DNA of 64,000 nucleotides from Roseomonas sp. (GTDB lineage Bacteria; Pseudomonadota; Alphaproteobacteria; Acetobacterales; Acetobacteraceae): NCBI GenBank assembly GCA_020249775.1, contig JADCFA010000008.1, positions 186,001 to 250,000 of the forward strand, read 5' to 3'. Shown piece by piece: positions 20,482 to 30,952 of this stretch (position 1 is its first letter; each line of letters starts with the position of its first letter). The notes under the pieces were generated by a model. It saw only the letters and a program-made list of their open reading frames with translations, ran no database searches and was not told where the DNA came from. The position numbers and the translations under genes were made by a program.

Positions 20482-21252
20482 CTATTCGTCCAGCGATTCC
20501 GGCAAATACCCCGTGCGCAGCACATGTGGCCAAGCATGGTTGGCGCCCACCGCTTCCGCGCGCCGCGCCGCAGCTTCCCAGTCATAGACAATGGAAACCA
20601 GCTCAGCCATTGGCTTGGCATCTTCCGTCACATGAATGATGGCGTAGCGCGCATGGGGTGATCGTGCCTCGGCGCGATGCGGATGATCGCCGCGTGTGAC
20701 GCGAAAGCCGGGCAGGCCAAGGCTGCCAGGATTGACCACAAGCGGCCCATCGCCCGGCATATGGATGACACTCGCCTGATGGCTATGGCCGCACAGCACA
20801 ACGCGCGCTGCCATACCATCCTCACCCAGTCTTTCGCGAATGGCGGAAAGCGGCGATGGCACCAGAATGCCGTGGCGCGGGTCTTCCAACAGGTTCCGCA
20901 CATCGGATGATGGCGTGCCATGGCAAGCAAGCACGCCGGGCGCTGGCATCAGCCGCTCAGGCAATTCATAGAGCCAGGCGCGCTGATCGGCGGTGGTTTC
21001 CTGAAACGCAAAGCCATCCTGGCCCTTCAGCCCTTCGCCCACGCGATCCGTCAGCCAACGATCATGATTGCCGCGGATGGTTGGAATATTCCGCTCCATC
21101 AGCAGGCGCGTCGTCTCCCCAGGCCAGCACATGCCGGAAGCGCAATCACCAAGGCAGATGATATCCGTGATGCCGCGCCGCGCGATATCATCCAAAGCCG
21201 CTTCCAGCGCGGCGAGATTGCCATGGATATCGGAAATCACCGCAAGGCGCAT
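20482..21252 (-). CDS. Metallophosphoesterase (YfcE/MJ0936-like)
   Basis: MRLAVISDIHGNLAALEAAL, CLGDCASG, IRGNHDRW, LCGHSHQ, NPGSLGLPG. Confidence 0.9.
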   Translation of the reverse strand: MRLAVISDIHGNLAALEAALDDIARRGITDIICLGDCASGMCWPGETTRLLMERNIPTIRGNHDRWLTDRVGEGLKGQDGFAFQETTADQRAWLYELPERLMPAPGVLACHGTPSSDVRNLLEDPRHGILVPSPLSAIRERLGEDGMAARVVLCGHSHQASVIHMPGDGPLVVNPGSLGLPGFRVTRGDHPHRAEARSPHARYAIIHVTEDAKPMAELVSIVYDWEAAARRAEAVGANHAWPHVLRTGYLPESLDE

Positions 21253-21416
21253 GGTTTTGGCTTCCTGTTTGGGAAAATCACCATGCCATGACAGGCGAGG
21301 AACTTGAAGGGTAATGGAGTATGTTCAAGCCAAACGGCATCGCTTGGCGGTTCGGAAAATACGACCAAACAACAGTTTAGTCTGCTGCCCGTGAACGCAC
21401 ATGAACGGGAAACACG

Positions 21417-21944
21417 CTACGCCGCGCGCCGATTCCACGGCATCAGCGCCAGGAAATTCGCCATGGGGCAAAGCCCCATGATGCCGGCAAAAACCAGCCC
21501 CGCGCCAACAAAGGCAGAAAGCGCGTGAAAGCGCGGATCCACCAGCGCGCCCAAAACGGCGCCCAGTAGCACCAGGCTGCCCGCGGTGATCTGCACCTGC
21601 CGCATGATGGGCAAGGGCGCGCGCTTGTCTTCCGCAATCTTGACGCCGGCAGCACTTAGCGCAGCGATCCCGCCTTCCACCAGCAGCACCCGGCAGCCTG
21701 GCGCGGCGGCGGCAAGCGCGCCTGCATTCTGCGCCGTGCGGCTGCCGGATTGGCAATGAAAAATCACGGTGGACCCCGCCGCGATGCCAAGGGGGCCACT
21801 CCCCAACCGAGACACCGGCGCATGGGCCGACCCCGGCACATGGCTCCGCGCCCGTTCATCGGCTTCGCGAATATCCACCAGCACCGCCTCGCCCGAGGTG
21901 ATCAGGCCAGCGGCTTCACGGGCAGAAATGGACTGGGCAGTCAT
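21417..21944 (-). CDS. Rhodanese domain + DUF2892 membrane protein (YgaP-like)
   Basis: VLVDIREADERARSHVPGSAHAPVS, FHCQSGSRT active-site loop, two C-terminal TM segments. Confidence 0.88.
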   Translation of the reverse strand: MTAQSISAREAAGLITSGEAVLVDIREADERARSHVPGSAHAPVSRLGSGPLGIAAGSTVIFHCQSGSRTAQNAGALAAAAPGCRVLLVEGGIAALSAAGVKIAEDKRAPLPIMRQVQITAGSLVLLGAVLGALVDPRFHALSAFVGAGLVFAGIMGLCPMANFLALMPWNRRAA

Positions 21945-22010
21945 GGCGGAACTCCTGAAAGCACCGTCCAACAGATAAATTAGCTTCGTCTTATATTCAA
22001 GTAAAAAGCG

Positions 22011-22679
22011 TCAAAAATCCAGATCAGCGTAATGTTCGGGCGGGATCAGGCCGCTGATCCGGTCCTGCAATAGCGGCCGGAAGGATGGACGGGATTTCAC
22101 CCGCGCATACCAATCCTTGGCAGCGTCATTCAGCGCCCAATCCACATCGCCCAGATAATCCAAGGCCGAAAGATGCGCCGCCGCCGCCAAATCCGCGAGT
22201 GACAGCGCATTCCCGCCAAGCCAGGGCCGGGTTTCCGCAAGCCAGCCGAGGTAATCCAGATGCGGGCGCAAATTGGCATAGCCCGCGCGAATGGCTCCGG
22301 CATCCGGATTGCCGCGGCCCAGTAACTGCTTCATCTGCTTTTCGAACAGCAGGTTCCGCCCGACCTCAGCGTGGAACTTGCCATCAAACCAGGCCACCAG
22401 GCGCCGGATTTCCGCCCTTTCGCCGAGTGAACGCCCCAGCAGCGGCATATCCGGATAGGCTTCATCCAGATATTCGCAAATGGCGTAGGAATCGATGATG
22501 CAAAAGCCGTTTTCTTCCTGCAGCACGGGCACGGTGCCGGCGGGGTTGATGGCCAGGAATTCCTCGCGCCTTTCCCATACCCTTTCGACCCGAAGATCAA
22601 AGGGAATGCGCTTCTCCGCCAAGGCGAGCCGCACCTTGCGTGAATAGGGCGAGAGGGGGAGGTGATAGAGAATCCGCAC
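22011..22679 (-). CDS. Glutathione S-transferase family protein
   Basis: LSPYSRKVRLALAEKRIPFDL...NPAGTVPVLQEENG..IDSYAICEYLDEAYP. Confidence 0.92.
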   Translation of the reverse strand: MRILYHLPLSPYSRKVRLALAEKRIPFDLRVERVWERREEFLAINPAGTVPVLQEENGFCIIDSYAICEYLDEAYPDMPLLGRSLGERAEIRRLVAWFDGKFHAEVGRNLLFEKQMKQLLGRGNPDAGAIRAGYANLRPHLDYLGWLAETRPWLGGNALSLADLAAAAHLSALDYLGDVDWALNDAAKDWYARVKSRPSFRPLLQDRISGLIPPEHYADLDF

Positions 22680-22760
22680 CGCGCGCTTATGCCACCCGCC
22701 TGCCGCCGTTGCAAAAAGCGCGGGGTCGCCTTGCTTAAGCGCAAGTTTCGCGGCGCCGCC

Positions 22761-23504
22761 TCAAAGCGCAATGCGCTTCAGCTTCTTCCAGCCAGCCGCC
22801 GGGGGCACTTGGTCTTCGGGGAAATGCACCCGTGCCAGCACGAAGGCGGCTGAGGCTTCAATTTCCCGCCGCGCAGCATCGGCGGCCGCCTGACCATCGC
22901 CTGCCTTGGCGGCCGCCAAAAGCCCCTGATGATCATCCGCATCGGGCCGCGCCGGCATGATCGGCCGCGCCATCGCCAGCACCGCACTGCGACGCATCCA
23001 CAAGCTTTCGATCATCGCCAGCAAAAGCGGCTGGTTGGCCGCGGCGTAATAGCGCTGATGCAGAAGCCGATCGCCGCGGCGATAGCCATCCTCATCCCCC
23101 GCTGCCCGGGCAGCGCGCGCCGCTTCGGCAATCCGTTCCAGGGCGGCGATGTCCGATGTGGTGAGGCGCGGCGCCGCATCCGCCGCCGCCACCGGTTCGA
23201 TCAGCGTACGGATACGCATGATTTCCCGATAGGCATCGCGGGTGATCAGCGGCACGAAGGCACTGCCGCTGGGGCTGAGATCAAGGCAGCGTTCCGCCGC
23301 GAGGCGCCGCAACGCCGCACGCGCCGGCATGGGGCTGACGCCAAGAGCCGTGGCAATGCGGCGGATGGAGAGCTTTTCCCCCGGCGGAAAGCCGCCCTGG
23401 ATCAGGATATCCCTGAGCGCGCCATAGGCCCGCGCCTCCAGCGAGGCGCCATCGGCGGATTCCGCTTGCGGGGCGGATTTTTCGTGATTACGCTTCAGCG
23501 TCAT
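22761..23504 (-). CDS. GntR-family transcriptional regulator (FCD domain)
   Basis: LREILIQGGFPPGEKLSIRRIATALGVSPMPARAALRRLAAERCL-type wHTH and FCD helical region. Confidence 0.9.
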   Translation of the reverse strand: MTLKRNHEKSAPQAESADGASLEARAYGALRDILIQGGFPPGEKLSIRRIATALGVSPMPARAALRRLAAERCLDLSPSGSAFVPLITRDAYREIMRIRTLIEPVAAADAAPRLTTSDIAALERIAEAARAARAAGDEDGYRRGDRLLHQRYYAAANQPLLLAMIESLWMRRSAVLAMARPIMPARPDADDHQGLLAAAKAGDGQAAADAARREIEASAAFVLARVHFPEDQVPPAAGWKKLKRIAL

Positions 23505-23567
23505 TTGTGATCACACTTCCGAGGCAGCCTAGCATCCGCCTGAATCAAAAACCAAGGAGGAAACATC

Positions 23568-24605
23568 ATGACCGCTCATCGCCGTTTCCGGCGCGCATTT
23601 CTAGCCGCTTCTGCCGCCATTCTGGGGTTTTTCGCCGCCACCCCCGCCGAAGCGGGCGCCACGCTGGATGCCATCAAGCGCAATGGCCTTTTGCGCTGCG
23701 GCGTTTCCGGCGCCGTTCCGCATATGTCCATGCCCGATAGCCAGGGCCGCTGGCAGGGATTTGATGTGGAAATCTGCCGCGCCGTTGCCGCTGCCGTTTT
23801 CGGTGATGCGGATAAGGTGCGCTTCGTGCCGACAACAGCGCAGAATCGCTTCACCGCCCTGCAATCGGGCGAAGTGGATATGCTATCGCGCACCACGGCC
23901 CTGACCCTGGTGCGTGATAGCCAATTGGGCATCAATATTCCCGTGGCGCATTTTTACACTGGCCAGGGTTTTCTGGTGCATCGGCGCACCGGCGTGCAGC
24001 GCGCGCTTGATTTGAATGGTGCGACGGTATGCGGCACCCAAGGCAGCATCATCGAACGCAATATCGAAGATTGGGCGCGGGTGAATAATATCCGCGTCAC
24101 CACGATTTCCTTCGATACGCCACCTGCCGTGCTGGCGGCCTTCATTGCCGGGCGCTGCGATGCCATCAGCAATGACATGATCAACCTGGCCGCCAACCGT
24201 GCCGGCGCGCCGAACCCGAATGATCTGGTGTTGCTGCCCGATATGATCGTGAAGGAAATGCACGGCATTCTGGCGCGCAATGGCGATCAGGATTGGTCTT
24301 CCCTGCTGCGCTGGGTAGTCTTTGCCCTGATCCAGGCCGAGGAATTCGGCATTACCCGCGCGAATATCGAGGAAACCCGCCGCACTTCGACCGATCCCGC
24401 GATTCGCCGTTTTCTGGGTCTCACTGAAAATATCGGCTCGGCCTGGGGCTTGGGCAATGATTGGGCCTTTCAGGTGGTGCGCCAGATCGGCAATTATGGT
24501 GAGATGTTTGAACGCACCGCGGGCAAGAACGGGCTTGGGCTGGACCGCGGGCAAAACAACATCTGGTCCAAGGGCGGGCTGCATATGTCCTGGCTCTGGC
24601 AATAA
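23568..24605 (+). CDS. Amino-acid ABC transporter substrate-binding protein (AapJ-like)
   Basis: Signal peptide; GFDVEICRAVAAAVFGDADKVRFVPTTAQNRFTALQSGEVDMLSRTTALT. Confidence 0.92.
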   Translation: MTAHRRFRRAFLAASAAILGFFAATPAEAGATLDAIKRNGLLRCGVSGAVPHMSMPDSQGRWQGFDVEICRAVAAAVFGDADKVRFVPTTAQNRFTALQSGEVDMLSRTTALTLVRDSQLGINIPVAHFYTGQGFLVHRRTGVQRALDLNGATVCGTQGSIIERNIEDWARVNNIRVTTISFDTPPAVLAAFIAGRCDAISNDMINLAANRAGAPNPNDLVLLPDMIVKEMHGILARNGDQDWSSLLRWVVFALIQAEEFGITRANIEETRRTSTDPAIRRFLGLTENIGSAWGLGNDWAFQVVRQIGNYGEMFERTAGKNGLGLDRGQNNIWSKGGLHMSWLWQ

Positions 24606-24617
24606 CGGAGGAAACAC

Positions 24618-25949
24618 ATGACACCGCCGCTTGATGCATCCGCCGCGCCGCGCAATTCCGATCTGGAAGCGGCGCTGGCCGAAGCGCGAGAGAATTATTC
24701 CCGCGCCCGTCCCAAAAGCGCCACCGCGCATGAGACAGCCCGCACCGTTATGCCGGGCGGCAATACGCGCACCACGCTATTTTACACGCCCTTCCCGACC
24801 GCGATGAAAAGCGGCCAGGGCTGCTATCTGGAAGATATTGACGGCAACAAATACCTCGATCTTTGCGGCGAATATACCGCGGGGCTGTTTGGCCATTCCG
24901 ATCCGCGCATTCAGGCGCTGCTGCATCAGGTGATTGAAAACGGCATAAGCCTAGCGTCAGTCGGGGAGAATGAGGCAAAGCTCGCTGCCATTCTCTGCGC
25001 GCGTTTCCCCGCCCTGGAATTGGTGCGCTTCACCAATAGCGGGACCGAGGCGAATCTGATGGCCGTGGCGGCCGCCCGCGCGCATACCGGGCGCAGCAAG
25101 ATCATCGCCTTCCGTGGCGGCTATCATGGCGGGGTGATGAGCTTCGTCACCGGTGGCAGCGTGGTGAATGCGCCGTTTTCGGTGACGCTTGCCGAATATA
25201 ATGATCTGCCCGGCACTTTGGCGCTGATCCGGGAACACGCCGCTGATCTGGCCGCGGTATTGCTTGAACCCATGATGGGCAGCGGCGGTTGCATTCCCGC
25301 CACGCGCGACTTTCTGGCGGGGCTGCGCGACGTAACGCGGGAAGTCGGCGCCATGCTGATTTTTGATGAGGTCATGACCAGCCGGCACACTGCGGGTGGC
25401 CTGCAAAAACTGCATGGCATCACGCCTGATCTTGTCTCTCTCGGCAAATATATCGCGGGCGGGATGTCCTTCGGCGCTTTTGGTGGGCGCGCGGATGTCA
25501 TGTCGGTCTTTGACTCACACAAGCCCAATGCGCTCACGCATTCCGGCACCTTCAATAACAATGTGCTATCCATGTCCGCCGGCACCCTGGCGATGGGCGA
25601 GATTTTTGATGACACGGCGGCCGAGGATTTGCGCAAGCGTGGCGATGGGCTGCGTGATGCGCTGAATGCGATTTGCGCCAAGCACGGCGTTGCCATGCAA
25701 TTCACCGGCATTGGCAGCATGGTGCAACCGCATTTCCGCCTGGGGACGATCCTGCGCCCCTATACCGCCAGTGCTCAGGAAGATGGCCTGCGGGAGCTGT
25801 TCTTCCTGGATATGATGAAGGCCGGGATCTACATCGCACGGCGCGGTATGGTGGCGCTCAGCCTGCCAGTGGGTGAGCCGGAACTTGCGCGCTATATCGC
25901 TGCGGTGGAGGAATTCTGCGCGTCCCGCAAGCCGCTCATGGCGGCGTGA
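24618..25949 (+). CDS. Class III aminotransferase (glutamate-1-semialdehyde aminomutase-like)
   Basis: MPGGNTRTTLFYTPFP...FTNSGTEANLMAV...LIFDEVMTSR...LGKYIAGGMSFGAFGGR. Confidence 0.9.
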   Translation: MTPPLDASAAPRNSDLEAALAEARENYSRARPKSATAHETARTVMPGGNTRTTLFYTPFPTAMKSGQGCYLEDIDGNKYLDLCGEYTAGLFGHSDPRIQALLHQVIENGISLASVGENEAKLAAILCARFPALELVRFTNSGTEANLMAVAAARAHTGRSKIIAFRGGYHGGVMSFVTGGSVVNAPFSVTLAEYNDLPGTLALIREHAADLAAVLLEPMMGSGGCIPATRDFLAGLRDVTREVGAMLIFDEVMTSRHTAGGLQKLHGITPDLVSLGKYIAGGMSFGAFGGRADVMSVFDSHKPNALTHSGTFNNNVLSMSAGTLAMGEIFDDTAAEDLRKRGDGLRDALNAICAKHGVAMQFTGIGSMVQPHFRLGTILRPYTASAQEDGLRELFFLDMMKAGIYIARRGMVALSLPVGEPELARYIAAVEEFCASRKPLMAA

Positions 25950-25957
25950 TCAGGCAA

Positions 25958-25981
25958 GGCGGGGCCGGTTCACGCCCCGCC
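25958..25981. terminator. Hairpin between convergent genes
   Basis: GGCGGGGC...GCCCCGCC inverted repeat. Confidence 0.5.
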
Positions 25982-25989
25982 GCACCGCT

Positions 25990-27135
25990 TCAGGTCAGCA
26001 CCAGATCGCGCGTGATCTCAGCCGGGGAGGTCGCGCCGAGCAGCGCCATGGCGGTTTCGAATTCATGGCGCAGCAGATGCAGCGCGCGGGCGGCGCCGGC
26101 TTCACCATAAGCAGCCAGGCCAAATAATACCGCGCGCCCCAGCAATACCGCATCAGCGCCAAGTGCCAGGGCGCGCGCAATATCCGCGCCATGGCGAATG
26201 CCGCTATCCAGCAGAATAGTCCCATGCTGGCTGATTGCAGCGGCGATTGCGGGTAGCGCGGTGATGGAAGGCGCCGCACCATCCAAATTCCGCGCGCCGT
26301 GATTGGAAACCACCACACCATCCGCGCCCGCTTCAATGGCGCGGCGCGCATCATCGGCGCGTAAAATGCCCTTGACCAGCAGCTTGCCGGGCCAAATTCG
26401 GCGCAGCTCCGTCACATCCTGCCAGGTAATGCCGCCATTCAGCCTGGTGCGCGGCCCCGCGCCCACCAGCGCGCCTGGCGCGCCAGGATGGTTCAACATG
26501 CGCGGCACGCCGCTTGTCAGCGCGTAACGCCCCATGGTGCCAAGCAACCAGCGCGGATGCATGAGCATATCGGCGATGTTCCTGAGGCGCGGCTTGAAGG
26601 GTGTGGCGAAGCCGCTGCGATGATTGAAGGCGCGATGCGGCGCGACCACGGTATCCACTGTCAGCAGCAGGACCGAAGCCCCAGCGCTGGCGACTCTTTC
26701 CACCAGGCGCAGGCTTTCCGCCTGATCGGCCCAGACATAAAGCTGAAACCACCAGGGGCTGCCCGCCATGGTGGCGCTGATGGCTTCAAGCCCCGTCATG
26801 GATTCTGTCGGCAGCGTATAGGGAATGCCAAAGGAACGCGCAGCGGCGGCAAGCTTGTCCTCGCCCTCATGCCACAAAAGCCCGGCGGGGCTCATTGGCG
26901 CAATCGCTGCCGGTATGGCAAGGTTTTGGCCAAACAGCGTGGTTGCCGTGCTGCGTTGCGCAACACCGCGCAGCACGCGCGGTGCGAAGGTAATGGCTTC
27001 AAAGGCGGCGCGATTGCGCGCAATGCCGACATCACCATCGCAGCCACGATCCACATAATCAAAAAGGCCGCGCGGCAGGCGCCGGCGCGCGGCGGCCCGC
27101 AGATCGGCTATGTCATGGCAGGCATGGGGACCCAT
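25990..27135 (-). CDS. FMN-dependent alpha-hydroxy-acid oxidase/dehydrogenase (LldD-like)
   Basis: GLLWHEGEDKLAAAA, LLVKGILRADDARRAIEAGADGVVVSNHGARNLDGA, DSGIRHGADIARALALGADAVLLGR. Confidence 0.93.
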   Translation of the reverse strand: MGPHACHDIADLRAAARRRLPRGLFDYVDRGCDGDVGIARNRAAFEAITFAPRVLRGVAQRSTATTLFGQNLAIPAAIAPMSPAGLLWHEGEDKLAAAARSFGIPYTLPTESMTGLEAISATMAGSPWWFQLYVWADQAESLRLVERVASAGASVLLLTVDTVVAPHRAFNHRSGFATPFKPRLRNIADMLMHPRWLLGTMGRYALTSGVPRMLNHPGAPGALVGAGPRTRLNGGITWQDVTELRRIWPGKLLVKGILRADDARRAIEAGADGVVVSNHGARNLDGAAPSITALPAIAAAISQHGTILLDSGIRHGADIARALALGADAVLLGRAVLFGLAAYGEAGAARALHLLRHEFETAMALLGATSPAEITRDLVLT

Positions 27136-27337
27136 GGCGCGAGCCTAAAACGGGCGCGCGCCTCGGGGAATGGCTTTCAGCAGCCGCACCCAACCGGCGT
27201 GCCGGCGCGGCCTTCGAGCCCCGCGGTCTGGTAGCCATCGCGCTTCCACCAATCCGATTAAAGTCTTTCCGCCAGAACAAAAGATCGCCCTGATGGCTCA
27301 TTGATCAGAGGTTCCATAAAGCCCGCCAAGCTTCGGT

Positions 27338-27733
27338 TTACGCTCTTTCAATAAGCTCAATCTTATAGCCATCCGGGTCTTCGATGAAGGCGATCACGGT
27401 GGTGCCGAATTTCACCGGCCCCGGTTCGCGCGTGATCTTCACCCCTGCGGCACGCAAAGTATCGCAAGTGGCGGTCACATTCGGCACGCCGATCGCGAGA
27501 TGCCCGAAAGCGGTGCCGAGTTCGTATTTCTCGACGCCGTAATTATAGGTCAGCTCAATCACGCCTGCGCCGGTTTCTTCCCCGGCATAGCCCACAAAGA
27601 CCAGCGTATATTTGCCATCCGGCACATCGCGCCGGCGCAATTCCTTCATGCCCAGCAGGCGCGTGTAGAAATCAACGCTTTTTTCCAGATTGCCCACGCG
27701 AAGCATGGTGTGCAGAAAACGCCCTTGGCTCAT
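27338..27733 (-). CDS. gloA: Lactoylglutathione lyase (glyoxalase I)
   Basis: [43 protein letters not shown]...[14 protein letters not shown]. Confidence 0.95.
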   Translation of the reverse strand: MSQGRFLHTMLRVGNLEKSVDFYTRLLGMKELRRRDVPDGKYTLVFVGYAGEETGAGVIELTYNYGVEKYELGTAFGHLAIGVPNVTATCDTLRAAGVKITREPGPVKFGTTVIAFIEDPDGYKIELIERA

Positions 27734-28575
27734 GCGGAATCTCCTTGGCTGTAATCGGCGGGGTTGAAGGCAAGCAGGAAAATCCCTGCCGCCTCGGACG
27801 CCGCAATGGTGGCATCGCGATCCAATAGAATGGTCCCATTGGCTTGAAAGGCCAAGCCGCGCAGCCCGGCCAAGCGCGCGCTTTCAACCGTTTTCGGGCC
27901 AATGGTCGGGAGATCGGCCAATTCGGATTGCGTGGATTTCAGCGCCTTCACCAGAATGGGCACGGGTCCTTCGCGCTTCAGTGCGCCGGCGCGCAGGATC
28001 AGCGCATCCGTGCCCTCAATGGCCTCCACCCCCAGCACCAGCCCCTGCTGCACCACCACCGCCTGGCCAACATCAACCGCGCCCAAGGCGTGGCACACCG
28101 CAAGCCCGCGCGCGATATCGGCGCGTGCCACATCATCCGGCATGGGTCCGGCCAGCAAGGCGGCCTGCGGCAACAAGCCCGCGAGCAGCGCTTGCGCGCC
28201 CACCACTTCAAACCCTTCTTCTGCCAGAACCTTCATCACGGCGCGCAGGATGGAATCATCGCCATTGAAGGCCGCGCGCCCAATCCGGCCCAGCAATTTC
28301 ATCGAAGCCGTATCGGGGCGGAGCGAAAGTAGCGAGGGCCGCGCCACCGTACCTGCCAGCACCACTTCCCGCACACCCTGCTGCTTCAGCCAGGCAAGCA
28401 TTTGCGCGGCCAGCCCCCAGCGTAGCGTCACATGGGATTGCGCGGCAAAGGCCGCTGGATCGCCATGACCTTCCAGCACCACCACATGCACGGGCCGCCC
28501 CATGGCTGACGCGGCCTGCACGACTCGAAGTGGCAGGGTGCCACCGCCCGCGATCACGCCAAGAGGCTCGGGCAT
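27730..28575 (-). CDS. lpxI: UDP-2,3-diacylglucosamine diphosphatase LpxI
   Basis: [18 protein letters not shown]...[23 protein letters not shown]...[12 protein letters not shown]; next to lpxA. Confidence 0.92.
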   Translation of the reverse strand: MPEPLGVIAGGGTLPLRVVQAASAMGRPVHVVVLEGHGDPAAFAAQSHVTLRWGLAAQMLAWLKQQGVREVVLAGTVARPSLLSLRPDTASMKLLGRIGRAAFNGDDSILRAVMKVLAEEGFEVVGAQALLAGLLPQAALLAGPMPDDVARADIARGLAVCHALGAVDVGQAVVVQQGLVLGVEAIEGTDALILRAGALKREGPVPILVKALKSTQSELADLPTIGPKTVESARLAGLRGLAFQANGTILLDRDATIAASEAAGIFLLAFNPADYSQGDSA

Positions 28576-28615
28576 GAGTGCGCCTAGCGCTTATGGGCGG
28601 GGGGAAGGCGCATGC

Positions 28616-29434
28616 TCATTCCGCATCATCATCCATATCATCGCCCCCGCGCCCTGCCTTACAGAGGCCGCGTCGAGACGTATTGCGGATGAAATGCAGC
28701 ACTTCCTGCACATTCTTGTCATCCGCATAGCGCTGTTCGGCTTCTTCAACCCGATCATTGAAGACGCCAGGCTCATGGAAGATCAGGCGAAAGGCGCCAC
28801 GCAGCGCATGGATTTCCGGGCGCGAAAAGCCGCGCCGCTTGAGGCCGATAAGATTGAGCCCGATCAACCGCGCACGATTGCCCATCGCGGAACCATAGGG
28901 AATCACATCTGCCTCAATCCCGCTCATGCCGCCAATCACTGCCTGGCGACCGATGCGCACGAATTGATGAATGGCGGTGCCGCCGCCGACAAAAACCGTG
29001 TCCGCAATCTCCACATGGCCGCCGAGCATCACATTATTGGCGAGAATTACGCGATCCGACAGGTGGCAATCATGCGCGACATGCGCCACCGCCATGATCA
29101 GGCAATCCGCGCCGACGCGCGTGACGCCATCGCCACCGACACTGCCGCGATGGATGGTGGCATGTTCACGGATTTGCGTGCGCGCGCCGATCTCACAGCG
29201 TGTTGGTTCGTTCTTGTATTTCAAATCCTGCGGCGCCATGCCGATAGTGGCGAAGGGAAACACTTTGACGCCCGCACCAAGGCGCGTATGGCCATCCACC
29301 ATCACATGCGCAATCAGTTCAACGCCATCTTCCAGCACCACATCGGGGCCGATGACGCAGCCGGGACCAATCTTGCAGCCCGCGCCGATTTTTGCATTGG
29401 CTGAAACGGCAGCGGTCGCGTGAATTTCAGTCAT
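28616..29434 (-). CDS. lpxA: Acyl-ACP--UDP-N-acetylglucosamine O-acyltransferase
   Basis: Hexapeptide repeats, IHATAAVSANAKIGAGCKIGPGCVIG, NVMLGGHVEIAD. Confidence 0.95.
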   Translation of the reverse strand: MTEIHATAAVSANAKIGAGCKIGPGCVIGPDVVLEDGVELIAHVMVDGHTRLGAGVKVFPFATIGMAPQDLKYKNEPTRCEIGARTQIREHATIHRGSVGGDGVTRVGADCLIMAVAHVAHDCHLSDRVILANNVMLGGHVEIADTVFVGGGTAIHQFVRIGRQAVIGGMSGIEADVIPYGSAMGNRARLIGLNLIGLKRRGFSRPEIHALRGAFRLIFHEPGVFNDRVEEAEQRYADDKNVQEVLHFIRNTSRRGLCKAGRGGDDMDDDAE

Positions 29435-29436
29435 GC

Positions 29437-29916
29437 TCAGCGATCCAGGATCATGGCGGCATAAGTTGCTTCCGCCACTACCTTGCCATCCACCTTGGCC
29501 TCGGCAGAGAATTTCCAGATATTGCCGCGCTGGCGTTCCTTTTTGACATGCACGCGCATTTGATCCCCGGGCACCACGGGCTTGCGGAACTTCGCGTTAT
29601 CCACGGTCATGAAATAAACCAGCTTGCCCGCCCAATCGGGGCCCAGCGTTTCCACCACCAGTACGGCCGCGGTTTGCGCCATGCATTCAATGATCAATAC
29701 GCCCGGCATCACCGGCATGGTCGGGAAATGGCCCTGAAAGAAGTTCTCATTGATGGTGACGTTCTTGATGCCGGTGCAGCTTTCATTCTTCACCAGATCC
29801 ACCACCCTATCCACCAAAAGGAAGGGGTAGCGATGCGGGATCGCATGCATGATCTTGGCGATATCAAGAACGCCGATCTCAGTGGGTGTGGTATTTTCCT
29901 CAGACATGATCGTCAC
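29437..29916 (-). CDS. fabZ: 3-hydroxyacyl-ACP dehydratase FabZ
   Basis: IPHRYPFLLVDRVVDL, NENFFQGHFPTMPVMPGVLIIECMAQ. Confidence 0.97.
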   Translation of the reverse strand: MTIMSEENTTPTEIGVLDIAKIMHAIPHRYPFLLVDRVVDLVKNESCTGIKNVTINENFFQGHFPTMPVMPGVLIIECMAQTAAVLVVETLGPDWAGKLVYFMTVDNAKFRKPVVPGDQMRVHVKKERQRGNIWKFSAEAKVDGKVVAEATYAAMILDR

Positions 29917-30947
29917 CCTGTCTTTTCATTCGTCTTGGTGGAGGCAAGGCGCCTGAGGCGCGCGAATGCGCGCATGGCTTCTTTGGCGGGCCAGGCGGGG
30001 CTGCCCACAACATCGGTTGCGGCAGGAATATCGTTCATAACCCCGGCTTGCGCGCCCACGCGCGCCCGCGCGCCAATGGTCAAATGCCCGGCAATGCCCG
30101 CCTGCCCCGCCAGCACCGCGTAATCGCCGATATTGGCCGAACCCGAAATGCCAACTTGCGCCACAATCACCGCACCGCGCCCGATCGTCACATTATGGCC
30201 GATCTGCACCAGATTATCTATGCGCGCGCCAGGCCCAATCACCGTATCACCACCCGCGCCACGATCAATGCAGCTACCCGCGCCAATTTCCGCGCCATCG
30301 CCAATGATCACCCGGCCAAGCTGCGGCATGGTGACATGCTTGCCCTCAGCGGTAGTGATGAAGCCGAAACCCTCATTGCCGATGCGGGCACCCTGGTGCA
30401 GCACAACACCTTCACCCGCGATGCAATATTCCATGCTGGCATGGGCATGGATGCGCCCATGCGCGCCAAGCTTGCAGCCAGCGCCGATGGAGCTGTGATG
30501 CGCCAGGATGCAATGGGCACCAATCTCGGCCCCCGCACCCACATAAACAAAGGGACCGATTTCACAGCCGGGGCCGATGACGGCGTCCGGCGCAATCACG
30601 GCGCTTGGATGAATGCCGGGTTTTGGTGGCAACGGCGGATGAAACAGCTCGGCAATACGGATATAGCCCGCCTGAGGGGCCCCCACCACAAGTGCAACGC
30701 AGCCCGCCGGCACATATTCGGCAAAGCTTTGTTCAATCAGTATGGCGCCGGCCTTGCTGGCTTTCAGTGCGGGCAGATTCCGCCGCCCCTCCATGAAGGC
30801 CACATCGTCTGGCCCGGCCAGCTGCAGCGGCGCCACACCTGCGAACAGGCGCCCATCATCTTCTGCCGCCACCAGCCCAAGCCTGGCGCGCATGGCGCCA
30901 AGCGAAACAGGCCCGGCGGAGGCGTAAAAGCGGCCGTCGGCGCCCAA
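29913..30947 (-). CDS. lpxD: UDP-3-O-(3-hydroxyacyl)glucosamine N-acyltransferase
   Basis: Left-handed beta-helix repeats, IDNLVQIGHNVTIGRGAVIVAQVGISGS; overlaps fabZ. Confidence 0.96.
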   Translation of the reverse strand: MGADGRFYASAGPVSLGAMRARLGLVAAEDDGRLFAGVAPLQLAGPDDVAFMEGRRNLPALKASKAGAILIEQSFAEYVPAGCVALVVGAPQAGYIRIAELFHPPLPPKPGIHPSAVIAPDAVIGPGCEIGPFVYVGAGAEIGAHCILAHHSSIGAGCKLGAHGRIHAHASMEYCIAGEGVVLHQGARIGNEGFGFITTAEGKHVTMPQLGRVIIGDGAEIGAGSCIDRGAGGDTVIGPGARIDNLVQIGHNVTIGRGAVIVAQVGISGSANIGDYAVLAGQAGIAGHLTIGARARVGAQAGVMNDIPAATDVVGSPAWPAKEAMRAFARLRRLASTKTNEKTG

Positions 30948-30952
30948 GACGA

